From: Phoenix dactylifera
Taxonomy: Eukaryota > Streptophyta > Magnoliopsida > Arecales > Arecaceae
Direction: 5' to 3'
Assembly (NCBI RefSeq): GCF_009389715.1
Contig: NC_052409.1
Location: 6,993,605-7,057,604 of the forward strand
Length of the DNA stretch: 64,000 bases
Part shown: positions 25,530-44,400 of the stretch, one piece after another
Position numbering within the stretch: the first letter of the stretch is position 1
How the letters are laid out: every line of letters starts with the position of its first letter
Position numbers and translations under genes: made by a program
Notes under the pieces: generated by a model
The model's input: only the letters and a program-made list of their open reading frames with translations
Databases searched by the model: none
Told to the model about the DNA's origin: nothing

Positions 25530-26115
25530 TACCAATGATGATGGAGAGAAATTGTTCTGAGGAGTTAATGTCATTGCTCGAGGTTCAAATAATATTGTCA
25601 ACAGATATAGTGGGTTCATTATAAATAATTTTAAATTTCATACTAAAGAGCGTGAAAAATTTAGAAAAATCCAAAATAATGGGGTTATGGTTGAGGCGGA
25701 CGGAAAAAATTATTATGGTGCTCTAACAGATATTTATGAGATGGATTATTATGGAAAGTTTAAGATAGTATTATTTCGATGTGATTGGGTGGATATAAAC
25801 TCACCTAGAGATTTGAGACAAGATATAAATGGATTCACACTTGTAAATTTTTTAAGGTTGATACATACTGGTGTATTATTGAAAGATGATTTATTTGTTT
25901 TTTCATCTCAAGCTCAACAAGTGTTTTTTGTGCAAGATTCAAAAGATAAAAATTGGTCTCTTGTTATTAAGACGAAACCTAAGAACTTGTATGATATGGA
26001 AAAAAGGTTGGAAGAGGAGGACGATGATACTTATACTCAGTGTATGCCTTATAATATTGTGCCAACTGATGAAGTAAATGCGCCAACGAGTTTGGTTAGG
26101 ACGAATGTTGAATGA
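25530..26115 (+). pseudogene. DUF4216-like segment of the CACTA transposase region
   Basis: The segment runs ...RYSGFIINNF, YGALTDIYEMDYYGKFKIVL and FRCDWVDINS, then a VFFVQDSKDKNWSLVI phrase. This matches the DUF4216 domain that follows TNP2 in many plant CACTA elements. One in-frame stop lies upstream of the 142-codon open frame at 25687. Confidence 0.8.
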
Positions 26116-26489
26116 GAATGTAGTTTCATAATGGTAAGTAAAATTTATCAAGTATACGTTGAATAAGTTATTATCTTCTCTTTTATTAGCACTTTATTTA
26201 GTATAAATTTATTATTTAACCAAATATTGATTTTTTTTGTGCATACCAGGTTACAATATGCTTCGAGGAAGACGATTTAGAGATGTGGAGTTCCAACATT
26301 CTCAGGTGGGATCTACTTCTGATCAGTTCTTGCAGTCCCAGCAGCCATGTGAGCACCAGCAACATGAGTCAGGATCTCAGTGCGAGCCTCCTGCTGATTT
26401 TCCGGAGGATGAGCTTCGGATTCAGGATAATTCGATTTAAAGTTCATATTTTATGTTAATATTTGTCTTCAACTTTTTAAGACATATTT

Positions 26490-28080
26490 TAATTAATTTT
26501 AATAGATGGACAAGGAACGGTGAGGACAAGAGGGGGACCCACTCAAGCAAAGGATGTGTGGAAGCTTCCTCCGAATGAGAAGATCATCATCTGATGCAAC
26601 AAATTGGGGCAGCCTATCAATAGAGCTGGAAGTCTTCTATCAAGCTTTAAATTTTAGGATCGGTTGCACGCAAGGGTCAGCTGTGTCCGCTCAACTATAC
26701 GAAGTGGAATGACATGCTTCCTTCGTATAAAGTTGAGCTTCTTAGACTTATACAGCTAATGAATTGAATTTATTCTTTTTAAATTGACACCTCCTGTATG
26801 TTAATTTGCTTATTAGCATAATTTTACTTTTGAGGTTTAATATTATTATAACATTTTGTATCTTATTGTAGGGTAAGTTTGTACTCCCTCCAGAGAGCCA
26901 TGATTGGGTGCTAAAGTCCCTCAACCACAAATGGAAAGAGTATAAAGCAAAATTGAAGACGGACTTCAAGCGCAAGGATATGACAGAGGAGGAGGTTGCT
27001 CGTGTGACTCCTCCTGATGTATACCCTCAGTAGTGGAGGGAGCTTGTTCACTACTGATTTTCTGAAAGAGGACAGGTCACGTATATTGTTTCAATATCTT
27101 GTATTATATTTATTATTAATATAGATTGCAAATATATACATTAAATCAAATTATATTGTATGCTTTTATTTTGGCAGACATATTCTAATATTGGTAGAGC
27201 TGCACGAGAATCTCAAGCAGTTTCTCACACTTCAAGCTTGAAGAGTTATGCGAAACGTAGAAATGAATTCGTAAGTTCTTTTGAAACTATTTGAAACTCT
27301 ACTAACATATAGCACGTATCATTATATATAGTTTGCCAATATACCTGTATGTGTAGATAGTAGAGCATGGAAGGGAGCTTGGTGAGGTAGAGTTTTATAA
27401 GATGACCCATACTCACCGAGATGGTAGCTTTGTCTGGGACGAGTCGAGAGATATAGTTGTATGTATTCATTTTTTATTTGTTCACAATTTTTTTATTAAT
27501 TTTACTTCTTTTAAAATATTAATGTGGTTTTTTTTTTGAGAGAAAGATATAGGAAAGAGCTACAACTCTTATTTCAGAACGCGTCGGAGAGTCATCATCA
27601 TCCGATGCGGCCAGTCACGTCGAGGCTCAGTTCTATGCCGAATTAATGGGCCCAGAACGTTATGGTTGCGTGAGAGGTTACGGTGTCGGAGTTACCCCCA
27701 CTCAGTTGTCTGCAGTGAGCCGATTTACCCAAGATGCCAGACAAGGTACTTTGAAGACAGAGATGGCACAGATAAAGCAGTCATATGAGACAAGGATAGA
27801 GGAGATGAGGCAGAGTCATATGACTGATATGGCGGAGTTGAAGCAGAGCCAAGAGTTGAAGATACAATCTTTGTAGGATCAGCTTGACCATATTTCATCT
27901 TTTTTGCAGAGATTTGCTCCTCCGGTACACAACTAAATCTATATGAATAATTACATAATTATAATGTATTCTTGTATGAGCGTGATGACTTTCGTATTCT
28001 TAGTCTCTAAAGTATTTTTTTTCTTGTAGGTTGCTGATACTTAATCTACTCGTAGAGATAATGATGCCGTCGATCCTTGA
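26490..28080 (+). pseudogene. TNP1-like (plant Transposase_24 type) remnant of the CACTA element
   Basis: Pieces separated by putative introns and stops can be read in order: KDVWKLPPNEKIII near 26550, GKFVLPPESHDWVLKSLNHK near 26874, SERGQ and ARESQAVSHTSSLKSYAKRR near 27210, GRELGEVEFYKMTHTHRDGS near 27373, then GPERYGCVRGYGVGVTPTQL and a coiled-coil tail to about 27876. This order is that of plant Ptta/En/Spm second proteins, which bind subterminal repeats. It is clearly broken. Confidence 0.75.
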
Positions 28081-28300
28081 TACATCATAGATTGTTTACT
28101 TAGGAATTTGAGATGTATGTTTTTAGTGTATTTTGAAGTACAATGTAATCAAATATGATAATATGAATATTTTGAACGCAAAGTTTTTGTTTGTGATTTG
28201 CATTTTGTTATCTATGTAATTTAGTGTATTTGTTTTATTGAAATTTAATGTATACAGAATATTAAAAATTGTTTTTACAAAAAAAAAATAAAAAAAATTT

Positions 28301-28332
28301 CTATTGCCGACGCTTTTAAGCGTCGGCAATAG
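28301..28332. repeat. 32-bp palindrome in CACTA subterminal region
   Basis: Two 15-nt arms, CTATTGCCGACGCTT and AAGCGTCGGCAATAG, are exact reverse complements around a TT centre. Diverged half-copies follow at about 28358-28372, 28395-28430 and 28500-28545. In CACTA elements such repeats bind the TNP1-type protein. Confidence 0.85.
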
Positions 28333-28562
28333 CAACTGGAATGGAGCCTTGGCACGCCTTTAACGACGCTTTATAGCATCGGGCAAGACCAACAAGCCGA
28401 CGCTTTTAAGCATCGGCATAAAGCGTCGGCGTAAACTGATCCCACCCCACCTGCCCGACGTCTTACCCACGCTTTGGGGGGCGTTGGGAGGAATTCTACC
28501 GACGCTTAAAAGCGTTGGTGAAGACCAAATAAAGCGTTGGAAATATCCTTTCTTTTGTAGTG

Positions 28563-29291
28563 CAGCCTAAATTGCAATCTTGGTAGTAATTGAATGTCGA
28601 AGAGCTGAGTAAAAAAGTTTCATATGCTCTCAGAAAAAGGGCATGAAAGAAGGAAATGATCAGTAGCCTTCTTAAAATTTCTGCAAACAAAAGAAGGGTT
28701 AGGATGATCCTTCTTCTTTTTTTTGAACTTTCTACAATTAATACTTCATTTTTACATAGGAATTAATTAGATGCACGACTGCTAAGAGAGATCGATTAAT
28801 TAGAAAAAATATCTCTCGATTTCAAAAATTCTGTAAGAAAAGCTTGGTTTTACTCTTTAATCCTATCTGGTTTTCTTAGAAAAAACCAGACTGTTTCAAA
28901 GGATATCGTATGAGGCTGAATTCTTAGACAAGGCTGGCCTATGCCAGAATATTTTTTTAGAACATGGCTGCTTATGCCAACTTGTTTTTAATTATAATTC
29001 GAACATAGCAAAAGAAAAATTATTTCATTTGCATACTTCTTGTTAATTTTTATTTTTTGATTCTTCGAGCTTCTCTAATTTTCTCAGCAAAGGCCTGGCC
29101 ATGCCAAATAGTATAGAACATTTCTAATTTCTAAAAATTTCTCACAGAAAGACCATATGTTTGCCAAGTAGACAGGGGTTACTTGTTTGTATCCATCACT
29201 ACGGCTGCCACCAAACCAACACATGGTGCCTCCTCCCTCTTGACACTCCTCTCACCCTACTCCTGACACCACCCCTACTTGCCACTTGGTA

Positions 29292-29356
<65 letters not shown>

Positions 29357-29429
29357 CCCTCTTATATTTTAGAGCTTATTATTTAGAAGATCATTCCAGC
29401 TATCCTCTCTAACCTCAAGGACCAAAGAA
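28563..29429. other. intergenic; pectinesterase upstream region
   Basis: A phrase like TGGCCATGCCA recurs near 28932, 28966 and 29089 in diverged forms. A (CT)n tract of about 60 bp (29293-29353) sits about 75 bp before the pectinesterase ATG, probably in the promoter or leader. CTTATATTTTAG at about 29360 could serve as a TATA element. No other gene is seen. Confidence 0.5.
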
Positions 29430-32245
<2,816 letters not shown>

Positions 32246-33419
32246 GCTGAAGTCCGACTACTTGCAAGTACGTAGGCATCGGAAAATGTTACTAAATTAG
32301 GCACCTATGTATATTGTACGGTAATATCACGTGTATATTGTATTATTTCCACGTATATTATACAGCAATTAGAAGAAGTTAGCTACCGACTGGTGAGGCT
32401 TCTGAAAAGGTCGAATGCACCCATAGAAAGAAGTCATCATAGAAGAAAATAGTGGGTCGTCATGATTCGTGTTGTATCCTACTTTAAAAGAAAATAGCTG
32501 ATATAATCTTGTCCTACTTGTCAAATAACTTCTTTCTTGTCAGGCTGATTTCGCAATTGGTTTTTTGAAAGATAATTAAACCCCAAAATCAGGTTATTGA
32601 TACGTGATGAATCACCTGGAAACAAGGGAAAACTCATTCAATATATATATATATATATAAAAAGAAAAACTCTTGTGATTTCCTCGAGACTACGTTCGTT
32701 CTTCAGAGCTTATAAAACCTGAGAAAAAACAGACAATTTACATTATAGCAAGTTAGTACCACTGCTCTAGCTTAATATAATTATTATCCAGCAACATGAC
32801 ATTCTCACCTCATTATGCTGACATTTATGGCAATATATAAGACAAACCTTAGATTAGTAATATGTTTTCATTTAGCAGTCCTTAAAATTTTCTTCTGGAG
32901 AATTCTTTTCAGAAACCTTAGGGAATGACCTCCCAAAGCACAAGTTCATAATAATTTCTTTTGCTTGAATGTATACCCCTGATAACAAGAATTTTCACTG
33001 CAGACCAAAAATTGATTCCACCACAAAATTATTGCCTAAAAGCATGCATGATATTGGGACAAAATGATTCCACATACAGATGATCAGACGGATCATAGCC
33101 TTGCTTCACTTTGCCAAGTCCAAAATTGTTTAGCCGATTCTCATGCAGAGTGGATATATGGAAACAACTTCACAAAAACCTGTCTCGTTTAAATATTCCA
33201 GCACCCAAGAGACATAAAGTGCAAGGCCTTTTTCATCTAACAAAAATAATCTTATTCCTATAACCAACAGGATTTTCTTTCATGCTCTTCTAAATTGAAG
33301 ATGGCAATAGCTGACACGAGAACAGTTTCTCACATCAGTTCGACTCTCCTTGGAATTTTAAGAAAAAAACCAAGTGCGTAACAACTTGGAAAAACCTTTC
33401 TATTCAAGAATGTCAAACT
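32246..33419. other. convergent 3' flanks of two genes
   Basis: The stretch lies between the stops of the pectinesterase (plus) and the NDUFAF6-like gene (minus). It should hold both 3' UTRs. A short TA run is at 32641-32660. No other feature is seen. Confidence 0.6.
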
Positions 33420-34334
33420 TTAGTATGTGTTTCTCCAGGCATGCCACTTCAGCTTTAACTGATACCACAGAGGAGAGATCCCCAAGACACCACGTGATAT
33501 CCTTGAATCAAACACGTTGAATTGCCTATGTTTTAGAGAATCCAGCAGGACCTGAGCAGGCACTGCTGGAAGAAGCACAGGAACAGCCTCAGCAGGAACT
33601 GTTTTAGCCAACTCCCGTGCCTTCTGCAAGTGAATGTTAGCAATGGAAGCCACCTCAAAAACAGCATCTGATAATCCCTCACCTGACTCCATCCTAATGT
33701 CAGACCGGCCATTCCCTGTTATTAGCAACCCATGTCTAGCTGCTACATCAGCTGGAATGTAAGGTATTCTCCCATGATGACTTGCATGGTGAGGCAGAGA
33801 TTTGAGCAGCAATAGCAGTCCACTCGCTTTCCCAATATGTGACACAGCATGATCAGCTGCAGTGGACCGAATCCCACCAGCTTGAAGAGTTGCATACAGA
33901 ATGGTAGATACAGTATCCTCTGCATACCCCTCCAAATCCCCTATAGTTTCTGGGATAGCATGCTCTTCTCTGCTTGCATCATTTATCCGGGCCTGCACAG
34001 ACCTTTTGAGCCAATGCTTGCTGATTTTCTGCTCCGAAATCACTGAAGAGAGGGCTTGAGCTGCTGGGTGCTCTATTAGCTTGTTGGCAAATATTTTATC
34101 GATAGCTTCTTGCCACCAGAAGAGGCGCATAAGACCTATCTTGGGATCGGAAGCAACATCCATAGCCCGGGCGGTTTCAACATTAAAAGCACGGAGGGCA
34201 AATGCAGCCTTCCGCATGGCTGGGGGAAGGTGAAGAAGGCAAAGGTAGTGGTGATAATCATAACTGCGCACTTGCTGCACGCAGTAAGAGAAGGCTGCCC
34301 GGATGCTATTGCTGGATATGGAAGTGCCATTCAT
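33420..34334 (-). CDS. NDUFAF6-like squalene/phytoene synthase-fold protein (complex I assembly factor family)
   Basis: A single coding exon of 304 residues. The fold family is squalene/phytoene synthase: FSYCVQQVRSYDYHHYLCLL, MRKAAFALRAFNVETARAMD, IGLMRLFWWQEAID, then EGYAEDTVSTILYATLQAGG, HIGKASGLLLLLKSLP and IPADVAARHGL. The Asp-rich catalytic motifs of true prenyl synthases are not visible, as in NDUFAF6, a mitochondrial protein needed to assemble respiratory complex I. The sequence matches my recall of Arabidopsis At1g62730. I place the start at 34334 (MNGTSISS). An in-frame ATG at 34379 lies inside a TTCATGCAG/GAAG acceptor and is probably intronic. If it is exonic the protein gains 15 residues. 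No clear mitochondrial presequence is visible. Confidence 0.88.
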   Translation of the reverse strand: MNGTSISSNSIRAAFSYCVQQVRSYDYHHYLCLLHLPPAMRKAAFALRAFNVETARAMDVASDPKIGLMRLFWWQEAIDKIFANKLIEHPAAQALSSVISEQKISKHWLKRSVQARINDASREEHAIPETIGDLEGYAEDTVSTILYATLQAGGIRSTAADHAVSHIGKASGLLLLLKSLPHHASHHGRIPYIPADVAARHGLLITGNGRSDIRMESGEGLSDAVFEVASIANIHLQKARELAKTVPAEAVPVLLPAVPAQVLLDSLKHRQFNVFDSRISRGVLGISPLWYQLKLKWHAWRNTY

Positions 34335-34373
34335 CAATTCCTTGGAGTGATGACTTAATAGTAAGTTAACTTC

Positions 34374-39215
<4,842 letters not shown>

Positions 39216-39520
39216 CAAGAATCGCTTCCCCTGTTCCGATCGAGACCAGCAACCGCAAAGCGGAGCTCTGAGAGCTTCCCTTCGGAAGCAACGACAGCCG
39301 TTAGCGACCGAGATCAGCTCCAGAGAGAAAAAAGGCGGAGACGAGAGAGAAATCGAGAGGGTTCAAATGAGCAACAAGAGACGTGAGAGCAGAGGCAGAG
39401 GGGGTGACGCCGCTCGCTCTCCGGCAATGGGAAGCGCCACGTGTAGAAGCCAGGGGGCGACGATTTCCGTCAGATTTAACGGAATGCTCGGGGGCGGATG
39501 TGACGCCCTAAGCTGTTACG
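39216..39520 (-). promoter_or_regulatory. candidate leader exon and promoter, minus strand
   Basis: The stretch is GC-richer than its surroundings and CT-rich on the minus strand, ending in a good donor (GATTCTTG/GTATGG). It looks like a plant 5' UTR exon with promoter sequence to its right. The nearest minus-strand coding exon without a known leader is the NDUFAF6-like gene. No TATA box is evident. Confidence 0.35.
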
Positions 39521-41424
39521 ATGTTATAATCCATGCTAATGTATTTCTAGTTATATGGAAATGCCCTAAGCTGCATCTATAGCTTCATGGTAACCAACAT
39601 AAAAAAAAAAAAAAAAAAAAAAAGCAAGCAGAAGCTTCTCCCTTACTAAAACTTGAGCTAGATCAACATAAATGGATAAGAAGTCAACTTATATTCCTTT
39701 TTATAAAAGCACCTCCATATCTCACAACACATATGAAGTTAGAATTGCCTATAGCAAGTTATTTTAGAGTTGATTCAAGTTTTGACATAAATATGTGGCG
39801 CACCAGCAAGAAGGCTCGATTCTATGCGCAATTCTTGTCCTCTGAAGAAGACAAATCAAAAAAGTTTATGGACTAAAATTGAAAAAAATAATCAAGTTAT
39901 AGATGGCACCAAATGATTTTTAATCATAGGAAACTATTGTTCTTGTTTTGTCTTTTGTTGTTGCATCAATGCATAAAAGGAGTGGATATGTTTTCTTTCC
40001 ACAACAATGGATAATGAATCTAAAACTTTAGACTCGGTGCAATGAGCTATCTCTAGAGGGTTTGATATGTTTTCTTTTCTTCATCGTCCTACTACTAAAA
40101 TAAAATTGTTTGGTCTATCTTAATCATTTAAATTACTTGGTTTGATTGAGGATTCAGAAAATAGCAAAATCATTTGACTTCTTCAATAACTTACCATCAA
40201 TTTATTTGAAAGGTTGGGATAGAAAAAACGGTCCTAGAATACAAGATTTCTATTATTTATGGTTTCTAGAACAAATCAAGTTATTCAGCCACAGCCGGTA
40301 ATAAAAGAAAGCAGAGTAGACCAAAGAGGCTTTGTCCATTGGATCAGAGAGAAAAAAAAAAAGAAAAAACAAAAGAAAAAAAAGGGGAAACAATATAGTT
40401 GCCGAAAACAAGAACAGCCTTAGACATAAAATAATGGCCATATTTCACATTCTTCTATCAATTTGAATTTAATAAAGGAAAAAAATGATCTATTCATACC
40501 TTATGCCTACTGAAAATATTTTTTTTATTTAATGAAAAATAGCTGGAGCAAATAACATTTCAATTCTTCTGTTATTTTTCATTGCTTCCCGTAACAATGC
40601 AAATAATGGCCAGTATAACAGTTATTATGCTCCTCACAACCCCAAGTAAAAATGGTTAAAATGGCAAATAACAATCACTATATCACAGCAATAATAATGG
40701 CACCATCCAAACCTCGATACTACGCTAATTTGCACCTACCAGATTGTTTACAAGTTAGGCCAGTCCATGTGTACACAGCAATGACACTATTTCATGGTTG
40801 TACATGGAGTTTAAGAATATCGAACAGGTCAGAAAAGGGCTATGAAATGCCTACAATCACCAGCAAACTTTTCTGTCATGGTTTTTAAATTGAATTACTG
40901 CAACTAGTGAAATCAATTAACCCACAAACACTTGCATAATTGCTTCCAATTAACAGAAGTAATTCAGGGACCCACAATTCTTATATCCATATGTGATGCC
41001 TCTGGGTAATAGCCAAACTACAAAATTACTCTTTGAAAAGAATACATTCGGCAAGTGAACAAGTCATTGCCAAAATGGTCGCACACTCCCTATGACAAGG
41101 AGGTGTTGGATTGGAGTTTGGGGTGGAGGATCCCAAAGTGTATAAGGCTATGTACTTTGTACAGGGTGGGAACCCCTCCCTTTCTCTTTAAAAATGAAGA
41201 ATTGGACCAATACGTGCAGCAGTTCATTTACCAACAAGAGATGCTTCTACAGTCCAGGTGATGGGTCCTGGCCCTTTCACTGCGAATTTGCTCCAGGAGG
41301 CTGATTGTAAATCGTCAGGTCTTGAAAGAATTTCATCAAGTGCCTCAAAGCAAAGGTCTCAGCTGTCTCAGCTCATGAATGAAAGCAGCAGGATCTCAAA
41401 GGACCTTGAAACCTCATACAGGAT
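39521..41424. other. intergenic, includes methyltransferase 3' flank
   Basis: A poly-A tract of about 23 bp is at 39601. The second copy of a 45-bp block shared with 35697 is at about 39719. The right part should contain the methyltransferase 3' UTR. No gene recognised. Confidence 0.5.
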
Positions 41425-44400
41425 TCAACCTTGTGCTCTTTTGCGGCATATTGTCATGCCATCCCCAATTGGCACCTGTGGATTTCTCATGGTTTATTCA
41501 TTTGCAAACTACAAAAGGGGACAAAGGAATGTCCAACTAGGCTTGGCAATCAGATGAAGGCATAACAGAAATGTAGCAGAAAGAATTCATACCATACAAA
41601 TGCTAATGCGCTCGTCCTCAAGAATTTTCTTATTAAAATTTCGTATACTGATGGTCTTTGGGTCATTTACCTGCTCAAAATGTACTAAAATATTTATTAA
41701 ATAGATACCTAGATGAATAGCATACTCATGAAGACAGAAGTAACTTACTTGGGGATCTGCAACTTTGCCATGCCAAAGAACATTATCAATGACAATAAGC
41801 CCTCCAACCCTCACCTGTTAATCGACACAATGCATCAATTGGTAAGGAGGGGAAAAGGAAACTAGAAACCAAGGTTCAAATGATCAGTTTTGGTTTTGGT
41901 TTTGGCTGTTCAAAATGAGGGTCAGTTTGGAAAGTTTCAGCAAGTTTAGCAATTGTAGTTAGGCTTTCTGCAGTTGCAACCAAAATATAATAAACATATG
42001 AGAAAAATAAATTAGACATCATCGTAAAGTATCTCGTATTGTTTGTGACCTTTGGGTTTATTAAATCAATCATTTCACGCTAAAGCCATGCAAACTATAA
42101 TTTTTAAAAACATAAAAAACCATATCACAAACTAACAGTAAATAGTACATCATTTTCTTGTTTGATGACATCTTAACATACAGTAATTACACGTCTATAA
42201 CATTGCAGGTGTAGCATAGACAAACATATGTCAAAAAGTTTGCCTCTTCTAAACTTTTTGAAAATCCAAGGCTGCATATACTTCCAAATCTTTTCAAAAT
42301 TTGCAATAAAAATTTTATTTTTAGAAAAAATACTTTCTACAGAATGTTGAAATAAAGAAATGACAAAATATTAGCAAAATTCACCAATATCTGCAATGGT
42401 CTCATAAAAGTCATTTTTGTAATTGTTCTGAAAAAGGATTCCAGTTTCTGATTGGTTTCAGCTCAAACCATAACATTTTGATTTTGGTTAAAAGTTTCAG
42501 TTGAAGCTTAAAGCTATGCTGAAATGTAAGAAGAAATGAGCACACATAGAGAGAAGCGGCAGGGGGGATTGCGATGATATGGTAAAGGAAACCAAGCAAT
42601 ATATTGATACAATTAAGGAGAATTGCGATGAGATAAGCTGTTCTTGCAAAATTTGTTGTATCGGTACTAGGCATTGTACCACTACCTTATTGGTATGGTA
42701 TGGTATACCCCCTAAAATAGCACAAATTCAATTGCCCTTTTCTCATGCCTGGCCATAGCACCATGCATAAGCGGAACATACAAGTCGGTACAGCATGAAA
42801 CCGGGTGAAACAAACCGGTTACACTCAGCAAAGACCAATTCGACTCTTGCTCCGTATCCAACCTTAGTCCATACCAGTACCTTAACAGTATAGTAGGACG
42901 GTTCCACCCAGCAAAAACCAATTCAGCCTTTGCACTTTATCAAACCTTAGTCCATACCAGTACCTTACTAGTATTGTATGATATGCCCGATACAAGTCGG
43001 TATGGTGAACCATGCTTCATTGATTTGTGATGCTTTGACAATCCAAAACAAGAGTATAGTAAATTTCCTGGTCTACTATTTTATGGATAAAAAGGAGATG
43101 CTCACTCTTACATAAGAAAAATTGAAAGTGATATATGAGAGGGCTTTTCAAGATAAAAGAACATATAGCAATAAAAAAATAAATTTTTGATGCAGAAATT
43201 TTTTGAGAAGCTTGTTGCAGAAAATTTGCATTTATTTTCATGCAAAATTACTAGAAACATTACCAGTTGCAATAGTAACTCAAAATATTCGTTGTACATT
43301 CGCTTTTCAGCATCAACAAATGCAAAATCATAGCTGGAACATCAATGAGACATGATAATGTTAGTAATATAGTAACCACGAAATAAAAAAAAATTGTATA
43401 AGGGGGAAAAAAACTAAAGAGTATCTATTGTTCAGTAACATAAGAAAGATAATGGAAGCATGATACATGCAAATGATAGCTGGAAGGACAAAAAAACATG
43501 ACAATGTAAGATATTAATCTGAACATGAAATAAATTAAATAAAATAATAAACCAAAGAAATAAATATAATAAGTGAAAACATCGCATATATGTACGACAA
43601 CATTAGTCCAACATATATTACATGACGAAAAACAATCTTCAGATAGATTCCTTGATCCTTGTACTATTGTGATTAGAAATAATCTTGCGATTGTATAAGG
43701 AAAACTAAAAAACAATGTGAATTCTATGTTTTGTATAATTTAAAGATAGAGAAAGACTCACTTTATGAAAGTATTTTCTCTGATGTACTCCATAATTATG
43801 TCATTCATTTTCTAAACCTTTAGCATTTCCATGTGTTCTTATTTAATTTTCTATAGTTTCATATCACTGACATTGTGACAAAACAAGGTCATCAGAACTG
43901 ATTATTTGAACAGTCACCCTAACAATAATGCACCATCCAACCATTTAATTAGTACTTGTTTAAACATTGAATGGGTATTGATTACCTATTTAAACATCTG
44001 TTCAAATGGTTTTGGCAGTTTTCAGATACTTGTTAGAATTATTTCTTATAAGGTAGCAACATCATTACTTAAGGTACTCCTCCATACCTTTTAATAGAAC
44101 ATTGGACCAACTTAACGTGACCCAGTCAAGCAGGGTTCTGTTCCTTCTTGCACAAGGAGTCAGGGTACCTCTTAGGGTCAGGATCATTGCTGGCCGGGTC
44201 CATGACAGCTATAAATATAGTATCTTGGTCCCTCTCTCTATTCATGAAAAACAACACCCCAGAAAGACGATCTCATCAATCCCCTTGTCAAAGTTGGAAG
44301 ATGAGGAGAGAGTAGACTAGACCACCCATAGTCTCTAGTGTATCATGGACTTATTTGGCAATAGTTTGAGAGTGCATGGAATGTAGCAGGATTTAACAAT

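Larger units (their letters stand above)
22590..28562 (+). mobile_element. decayed CACTA (En/Spm) DNA transposon, right end present, left end not found
   Basis: The order of parts is: TNP2 transposase (Transposase_21 type), DUF4218-like and DUF4216-like segments, then a TNP1-like segment (plant Transposase_24 type). The right terminus is TTTCTTTTGTAGTG ending at 28562, the reverse of CACTACAAAAGAAA. Subterminal repeats based on CGACGCTTTTAAGCG fill 28301-28560. No matching left terminus could be found between 20.2 and 22.6 kb, so the left side is lost or too diverged. The coding parts carry several in-frame stops and at least one frameshift, so it is not autonomous now. Confidence 0.9.
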
